A stretch of 10,476 nt of DNA. It comes from S012-135 sp964423785 (lineage in GTDB: Bacteria > Desulfobacterota > Desulfobulbia > Desulfobulbales > S012-135). A program made the translations under genes and the position numbers. Under the pieces are notes generated by a model. It saw nothing but the letters and a program-made list of their open reading frames with translations, did not search any database and was not told the origin of the DNA. Location: the NCBI GenBank assembly GCA_964423785.1, contig CAYRGZ010000093.1, positions 1-10,476 on the forward strand. The letters are read 5' to 3'. Below are positions 6,650 to 10,476 of the stretch, piece by piece (the stretch's first letter is position 1; every line of letters starts with the position of its first letter).

Positions 6650-6961
6650 TCACGGCGTATCGAGGTTCAGGTCTAGTTGCGGCTGCGGCTGCGGATCGGG
6701 ATCGGCGGGCGCCGGTGCGCCACCACCCGTCTGGGCCTGCTCCCACTCCTCGATGGCGCCGATGAGCCGGCTGACCCGCTGGTGCACCTCGGACCGTTCC
6801 TCGGTCAGGCTGGCATTCTGCTGCCGCAGTTCGAGGATCTCTTCCTCCTTGGCACGCAAGGCTTGGGTAAGCTCGTTCTTTTCACGCAGCAACGCATCGA
6901 GCCGCTGTAACAGTTTGTCGACGATTCCTTCCAGACGCTCCAGGTCTTCCTGGTACCCCAT
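6650..6961 (-). CDS. zapB: ZapB-like coiled-coil cell division protein
   Basis: This 103-residue protein is almost entirely coiled coil from residue 4 to about 76 (DLERLEGIVDKLLQRLDALLREKNELTQ, then further heptads to RLIGAIEEWEQ). It then has a disordered tail rich in Pro, Gly, Gln and Asp (GGGAPAPADPDPQPQPQLDLNLDTP). Small coiled-coil proteins of the ZapB/TIGR02449 type are commonly encoded directly upstream of zapA, and ZapB acts through ZapA on the Z ring and nucleoid anchoring. Here the gene precedes zapA by 44 bp in the same direction. The ATG has GGGAG 7 nt upstream. E. coli ZapB is shorter (81 residues) and lacks the acidic proline-rich tail, so the symbol is by analogy; coiled coils are easily over-matched and gene context carries much of the call. 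Confidence 0.7.
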   Translation of the reverse strand: MGYQEDLERLEGIVDKLLQRLDALLREKNELTQALRAKEEEILELRQQNASLTEERSEVHQRVSRLIGAIEEWEQAQTGGGAPAPADPDPQPQPQLDLNLDTP

Positions 6962-7089
6962 GATATCGCTCCCGGTTCGGTTGATTCAATTGCGATCAAT
7001 AAGACCATTCAAAGCTGATGGACCCGCAAAAACTCGCAGTCGGCCCAGGGCCTGACACGATAGTTCAACGGGCTACAAACCGTGAACTC

Positions 7090-7118
7090 GATGAAATCGC
7101 ATGTATCGCGATTTCATC
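7090..7118. repeat. 11-bp perfect inverted repeat in the zapB-pepF divergent region
   Basis: GATGAAATCGC at 7090-7100 and GCGATTTCATC at 7108-7118 are perfect inverted copies separated by 7 nt. Neither strand has a U-tract after the stem (plus: AAAATTAC, minus: GAGTTCAC), so it does not look like a terminator. It lies about 50 bp upstream of the pepF -35 and about 130 bp upstream of the zapB-like start. An operator for a dimeric regulator or a structured leader is possible. Confidence 0.6.
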
Positions 7119-7167
7119 AAAATTACATCACCCCCCGATCGGCCGCAACGTCGTAAACAGAAAAAAA

Positions 7168-7196
7168 TTGACAGTCACGGCACGGCCGACAAAAAT
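7168..7196 (+). promoter_or_regulatory. Probable sigma-70 promoter of pepF
   Basis: A consensus -35, TTGACA (7168-7173), follows an A-run and is separated by 17 nt from AAAAAT (7191-7196), which matches four of six -10 positions. A start near 7203 would leave a leader of about 50 nt before pepF. Confidence 0.5.
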
Positions 7197-7251
7197 AGGC
7201 CATGTTCCCGGCCGGCTCCTGCCGCCGCAACCCCAACTCCTAAGGAAGACG

Positions 7252-9024
7252 ATGACCAGCAACCGCAACGCCCAACTCGGCACCACCGACGTCATCTGGA
7301 AGCTCACCGATCTCTATCCTGCCCCGGACAGCGACGCCTTCACCGGCGACGAAGAACGCTGCCGGGCCATGGCCGCCGATCTCGACAAACGCTACAGCGG
7401 CCGAGTGGCCGAACTCGACGCGGGCGAGATCTTCACCCTGGTCTCCACCCTCGAGGAACTGGCCGTCATCGTCGGCCGGCTGTCCACCTACGCCTTTCTC
7501 AATTTCACCACCCGCACCAAGGATGAGGCGGCGGCGGCCCTGCTGCAGCGCATCCGGGAACTGGCCAGCGAGGTCGGCAAGCACACCGTCTTCTTCGAGC
7601 TGGAGTGGAACATGATGGATGGGGAGCGGGCCGATGCGCTCCTCGCCGATCCCGTGCTCGCCCATTACCGCCACTATCTCGCCGACCTGCGCAAGTATGC
7701 GCCGCACCAGTTGTCGCGCGAAAAGGAAGAACTACTCATCGAGATCGCCCCGGCCGGCCGCTCGAGCTGGACCAACCTGTTCGAGAAGGTGATGGGCCAC
7801 ATGGAGTTCGGCGAAGAGCGCCGCACCGAGGAGGAGGTCCTGGCCGATCTCTACAGTCCGGACCGGCAGACGCGCCGAACGGCGGCCCGGGAACTCACCG
7901 CCGGCCTCGAGAGCCAACTGCACGTGCTCACCCATATCTTCAATACCCTGCTCACCGACAAGATGATCGACGACCGGTTACGCGGCTACGCCACCTGGCT
8001 CGACCGGATGAATCTCGCCAACGAGCTGCGCAACGAAACGGTGGAGACCCTGGTGACGGCGGTCACCGGCCGCTACGACATCGTGCACCGGTATTATCGG
8101 TTGAAGAGGGAACTTCTCGGGCTCGACGAACTCTACGATTACGACCGCTACGCGCCGCTGCCCAACCTGCCGGACCGGGAAGTTCCCTGGTCCGAGGCCC
8201 GGGCCATGGTCCTTGGCGCCATGGAGCAGTTCTCGCCGGCCATGGCCGAGGTGGCGGAGCGCTTCTTCACCCAAGGCTGGATCCACGCCCCGATCCTCGC
8301 CGGCAAGCGCGGCGGCGCCTTTGCCCACCCGTGCGTCCCCGAGGTGCACCCCTACGTGATGCTCAACTATACCGGCAACCTGCGCGACGTATCGACCCTG
8401 GCCCACGAACTCGGCCACGGCGTCCACCAGTTCCTGGCCGCCCGGCAGGGGTATTTCAACAGCTCTACCCCACTCGTGCTGGCGGAAACCGCGTCGGTGT
8501 TCGCCGAGTTGCTCCTCTTCCGCCACCAGCTCGACACCCTGACCGACGAGGCGCAGCGCCGGGCCTTCGTGGCCCAGAAGCTGGAATCGATCTTTGCCAC
8601 CGTCTTCCGGCAGATCGCCATGAACCGGTTCGAGGACGCCGCCCACAACGGCCGCCGCCGGCAAGGGGAGCTTTCCTCGGAGCAGATATCCGCCATGTGG
8701 CTCGACAGCCAGCGGGCCATGTTCGCCGGCAGCGTCACCCTGACCGAGGATTACGGTATCTGGTGGGCCTACATTCCCCATTTCCTCGCCACGCCGGGCT
8801 ATGTCTACTCGTACGCCTTCGGTGAACTCCTGGTGCTCGCCCTCTACAACCTCTATCTCGAGGATCCGGACGGGTTCGTACCCCGCTACCTCGATCTGCT
8901 CGCCGCCGGCGGCTCGGCCTCGCCCTACGAGCTGGTCGCCCCCTTCGGCGTCGATCTGGACGATGCCGGTTTCTGGGAAGGAGGACTGCGGGTCATCGAC
9001 GACATGCTGCGCCAGATCGAATAG
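7252..9024 (+). CDS. pepF: M3-family oligoendopeptidase F
   Basis: This 590-residue zinc metallopeptidase matches the PepF/M3 family length of about 600. The zinc site is intact: HELGH at 385-389 (in STLAHELGHGVHQFLA) supplies two His ligands and the catalytic Glu386, and E412 in LAETASVFAE is the expected third ligand. Other family landmarks are KRGGAFAHPCVPEVHPYVMLNYTGNLRDV just before the zinc helix, FRQIAMNRFEDAAH (about 452-465), and the C-terminal Tyr/His region YIPHFLATPGYVYSYAFGELLVLALY that closes on substrate. No signal peptide is present, so it is cytoplasmic and hydrolyses short peptides, feeding amino-acid recycling. The ATG at 7252 was chosen because AAGGAAG lies just upstream and similarity begins at about residue 10. 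The upstream in-frame extension to 7018 reads like non-coding DNA and contains the likely promoter. It is transcribed divergently from zapB-zapA. No terminator was found after it. Confidence 0.94.
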   Translation: MTSNRNAQLGTTDVIWKLTDLYPAPDSDAFTGDEERCRAMAADLDKRYSGRVAELDAGEIFTLVSTLEELAVIVGRLSTYAFLNFTTRTKDEAAAALLQRIRELASEVGKHTVFFELEWNMMDGERADALLADPVLAHYRHYLADLRKYAPHQLSREKEELLIEIAPAGRSSWTNLFEKVMGHMEFGEERRTEEEVLADLYSPDRQTRRTAARELTAGLESQLHVLTHIFNTLLTDKMIDDRLRGYATWLDRMNLANELRNETVETLVTAVTGRYDIVHRYYRLKRELLGLDELYDYDRYAPLPNLPDREVPWSEARAMVLGAMEQFSPAMAEVAERFFTQGWIHAPILAGKRGGAFAHPCVPEVHPYVMLNYTGNLRDVSTLAHELGHGVHQFLAARQGYFNSSTPLVLAETASVFAELLLFRHQLDTLTDEAQRRAFVAQKLESIFATVFRQIAMNRFEDAAHNGRRRQGELSSEQISAMWLDSQRAMFAGSVTLTEDYGIWWAYIPHFLATPGYVYSYAFGELLVLALYNLYLEDPDGFVPRYLDLLAAGGSASPYELVAPFGVDLDDAGFWEGGLRVIDDMLRQIE

Positions 9025-9044
9025 CGACATCGCCCGACATCCCC

Positions 9045-9073
9045 TTGGCCGCGGCCCGCAACCGGGTTATGAT
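9045..9073 (+). promoter_or_regulatory. Sigma-70-type promoter of the lipoprotein gene
   Basis: TTGGCC (9045-9050), a 17-nt spacer and TATGAT (9068-9073) form a good promoter just after the pepF stop. A start near 9080 would give a leader of about 43 nt. The lipoprotein-nadC pair can therefore be transcribed independently of pepF. Confidence 0.6.
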
Positions 9074-9107
9074 CCAGGGTACATTACATCACCAGAACAC
9101 GAACTTT

Positions 9108-9114
9108 AAGGAGG
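9108..9114 (+). promoter_or_regulatory. Strong ribosome binding site of the lipoprotein gene
   Basis: AAGGAGG lies 8 nt upstream of the ATG at 9123. It fixes the start there rather than at the in-frame upstream codons, since the signal peptide also begins at this ATG. Confidence 0.85.
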
Positions 9115-9122
9115 CATCCACG

Positions 9123-9563
9123 ATGAAAAAGATACTCGCCATCGGTGCCATCGGCACCCTGCTCCTCGGCGGCTGCATGGCCACCAAGGCCCAACGGGGA
9201 GGACTCGGCGGCGCCGCCATCGGTGCCATCATGGGCCAAGCCATCGGCCACGACACCGAGGCCACCCTGCTGGGCGCGGCCATCGGCGGCGCCCTCGGCT
9301 ACATGATCGGCAACGAGATGGACAAGGAGGACCGCAAGCGGCTGAACGACGTCTACGAGTACCAGCCGGACAACACCACCACCGAATGGGTCAATCCCAA
9401 CACCGGCTACCGCTACCGGGCCACCCCGCGCCGCACCTACCGCGACGTGGAAACCAACCGGGACTGCCGCGAGGTGGAGATCCTGGCCACCATCGACGGC
9501 AAGGCGGAAAAGACCTACGCCACTGCCTGCCGGGTGAACGGCCGCTGGGAAATCCAGCAGTAG
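9123..9563 (+). CDS. Glycine-zipper outer-membrane lipoprotein (17 kDa surface antigen-like)
   Basis: This 146-residue protein begins with a lipoprotein signal peptide, MKKILAIGAIGTLLLGGC, with lipobox LGGC and lipidated Cys18. The next residue is Met rather than Asp, so outer-membrane sorting is expected. Residues about 26-62 form a glycine-zipper 2TM segment (GGLGGAAIGAIMGQAIG and LLGAAIGGALGYMIGNEMD). The C-terminal part, TGYRYRATPRRTYRDVETNRDCREVEILATIDGKAEKTYATACRVNGRWEI, is the small beta domain found in Rickettsia 17 kDa antigen-like and SmpA/OmlA-neighbour lipoproteins. Its two cysteines (115, 136) could form a disulfide in the periplasm. Such proteins are thought to help envelope integrity, but a precise role is not established. 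It has its own promoter and a strong ribosome binding site. nadC starts 7 bp after its stop, so the pair is probably an operon without an obvious functional link. Confidence 0.88.
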   Translation: MKKILAIGAIGTLLLGGCMATKAQRGGLGGAAIGAIMGQAIGHDTEATLLGAAIGGALGYMIGNEMDKEDRKRLNDVYEYQPDNTTTEWVNPNTGYRYRATPRRTYRDVETNRDCREVEILATIDGKAEKTYATACRVNGRWEIQQ

Positions 9564-9570
9564 CCGGACG

Positions 9571-10425
9571 ATGAACCGTATTCTCCTGCGGGAACAAATC
9601 GCCCGCTTCCTGGCCGAGGACGCGCCGAGCGGCGACATCACCACCGAGGCGATCTTCGCCGATGCCGACACCGAGGGAACCGCCATCCTGGTCGCCAAGG
9701 AGGAGATGCGGTGCTGCGGCATAGCCTCGGTGGTGGGCGAGGTCTTTCGGGTCCAGAACCCGGCGATACGGATCGACCGGCCGGTAGAGGACGGTTCCCT
9801 GGTGGGCCCGGAGGAAATCCTCCTGTGGGCCACTGGCCCGGTGGCGGATCTCCTCACCGCCGAGCGGGTGGCCCTCAACCTCGCCATGCATCTCTGCGGC
9901 ATCGCCACGTTGACCGCCAAGTTCGTGGCCAAGGCATTGCCGCGCGGCGCCATGATCGTCGATACCCGTAAGACGACACCGGGACTGCGCATGCTGGAGA
10001 AGTACGCCGTGCGCGTCGGCGGCGGTGCCAACCACCGTCACGGCCTGTCCGACGGCGTGCTGATCAAGGACAACCATATCGCGGCCTGCGGCTCGATCAC
10101 CGCCGCCGTCGAACGGGTACGCCGCCGGGCACCCCACACCCTGCGCATCGAAGTGGAAGTCACAAACCTGGCCGAGGTGGAGGAATGCCTGGAAATCGGC
10201 GTGGACATCATCATGCTGGACAACATGGAGCCCGACACCATGCGCCGGGCGGTGGACCTGGTGGCCGGCCGTGCCATCGTCGAGGCGTCCGGCGGGGTGA
10301 CCCTGGACAACGTCGAGGAGGTGGCGGCCACCGGAGTGGACTACATCTCGGTGGGCGCCCTCACCCACTCGGCACCGGCGGTGGACATCGCCATGCGCAT
10401 AATCGATACGGAAGAACCCGGCTAG
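9571..10425 (+). CDS. nadC: Nicotinate-nucleotide pyrophosphorylase (quinolinate phosphoribosyltransferase)
   Basis: This 284-residue enzyme converts quinolinate and PRPP to nicotinate mononucleotide, CO2 and pyrophosphate, the committed step from quinolinate into NAD. The usual family length is about 280-300. The N-terminal alpha/beta domain begins with LAEDAPSGDITTEAIF. The barrel domain carries ERVALNLAMHLCGIATLT (about 98-115), the active-site stretch DTRKTTPGLRMLEKYAVRVGGGANHRHGLSDGVLIKDNH (131-169), EVEV (194-197), MLDNM (215-219) and EASGGVTLDNVEEVAATGVDYISVGALTHS (about 238-267). These contain the expected Arg, Lys and His contacts for quinolinate and PRPP. The ATG at 9571 has only a weak upstream purine stretch, so translation is probably coupled to the lipoprotein gene 7 bp before it. 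nadA and nadB are not in the window. Confidence 0.96.
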   Translation: MNRILLREQIARFLAEDAPSGDITTEAIFADADTEGTAILVAKEEMRCCGIASVVGEVFRVQNPAIRIDRPVEDGSLVGPEEILLWATGPVADLLTAERVALNLAMHLCGIATLTAKFVAKALPRGAMIVDTRKTTPGLRMLEKYAVRVGGGANHRHGLSDGVLIKDNHIAACGSITAAVERVRRRAPHTLRIEVEVTNLAEVEECLEIGVDIIMLDNMEPDTMRRAVDLVAGRAIVEASGGVTLDNVEEVAATGVDYISVGALTHSAPAVDIAMRIIDTEEPG

Positions 10426-10476
10426 GCGGCAAGGCGCAGCCAGCACCAAAGCAGGGCGAGCAGTACCGGCTGGTGG
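10422..10476 (-). CDS. Possible C-terminal tail of a convergent gene (partial)
   Basis: On the minus strand a frame is open from the window edge to a TAG at 10424-10422 and would read HQPVLLALLWCWLRLAA before the stop, a hydrophobic tail. Its stop would interleave with the nadC stop through the shared CTAG. Seventeen open codons are easily reached by chance in GC-rich DNA, so this is only a suggestion. No plus-strand gene start is visible in the same 50 bp. Confidence 0.2.
   Translation of the reverse strand, partial: HQPVLLALLWCWLRLAA

Noticed and set aside
6981..6999. Inverted repeat TTGAT-N9-ATCAA and TTGAAT-like hexamers upstream of the zapB-like gene as a promoter or operator.
   Set aside because: Arms of 5 bp in an AT-richer patch are weak, and no well-matched -10/-35 pair could be fixed on the minus strand.
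7018..7251. In-frame N-terminal extension of pepF upstream of 7252.
   Set aside because: It has no ribosome binding site, includes the 11-bp palindrome and the TTGACA promoter, and would place non-family sequence before the normal PepF N-terminus.
1..10476. Mobile elements, CRISPR arrays, toxin-antitoxin or defence systems.
   Set aside because: No transposase, integrase, regular short repeats, terminal inverted repeats or defence-type domains were seen on either strand.

Overview
The window is GC-rich bacterial chromosome with densely packed genes and G/C-heavy third codon positions. Four things point to a Gram-negative proteobacterium: a ZapB-like/ZapA pair followed directly by 6S RNA, an RNase Y, a 'type 2' tyrosyl-tRNA synthetase, and an outer-membrane-type glycine-zipper lipoprotein. 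RNase Y downstream of zapA and 6S RNA fits best with the former Deltaproteobacteria (Desulfuromonadota/Desulfobacterota). That placement is an inference, not proven here.

Layout. (1) 1-2700, plus strand: the end of a surface-polysaccharide cluster, with the C-terminus of a probable sulfotransferase followed by two GT4-type glycosyltransferases that overlap by ATGA. (2) 2702-2741: a hairpin terminator between convergent units, with its U-tract on the minus strand. (3) 2770-6961, minus strand: a housekeeping block transcribed zapB-like, zapA, 6S RNA (ssrS), rny, tyrS. The 6S RNA is supported by a foldable rod of about 175 nt and by a promoter, TTGAGA-N17-TAATAT, embedded in the last codons of zapA. 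About 480 bp between 6S RNA and rny holds no convincing gene and may be a long rny leader. (4) 6962-7251: a divergent intergenic region with an 11-bp perfect inverted repeat and a good promoter reading into pepF. (5) 7252-10425, plus strand: pepF (M3 oligoendopeptidase), then a glycine-zipper lipoprotein with its own promoter, then nadC (quinolinate phosphoribosyltransferase) 7 bp downstream. The last ~50 bp may be the tail of a convergent minus-strand gene.

How the genes relate. The first block decorates and builds a cell-surface glycan. The minus-strand block combines Z-ring regulation (ZapA/ZapB), global transcription control by 6S RNA, RNA decay (RNase Y) and tRNA charging (TyrRS). The right-hand genes cover peptide turnover, envelope integrity and NAD synthesis. 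I see no mobile element, CRISPR array, toxin-antitoxin or phage-defence system. The non-routine signals are all in non-coding DNA: the 6S RNA with a possible structural switch, the unexplained region before rny, and two strong hairpins/palindromes.
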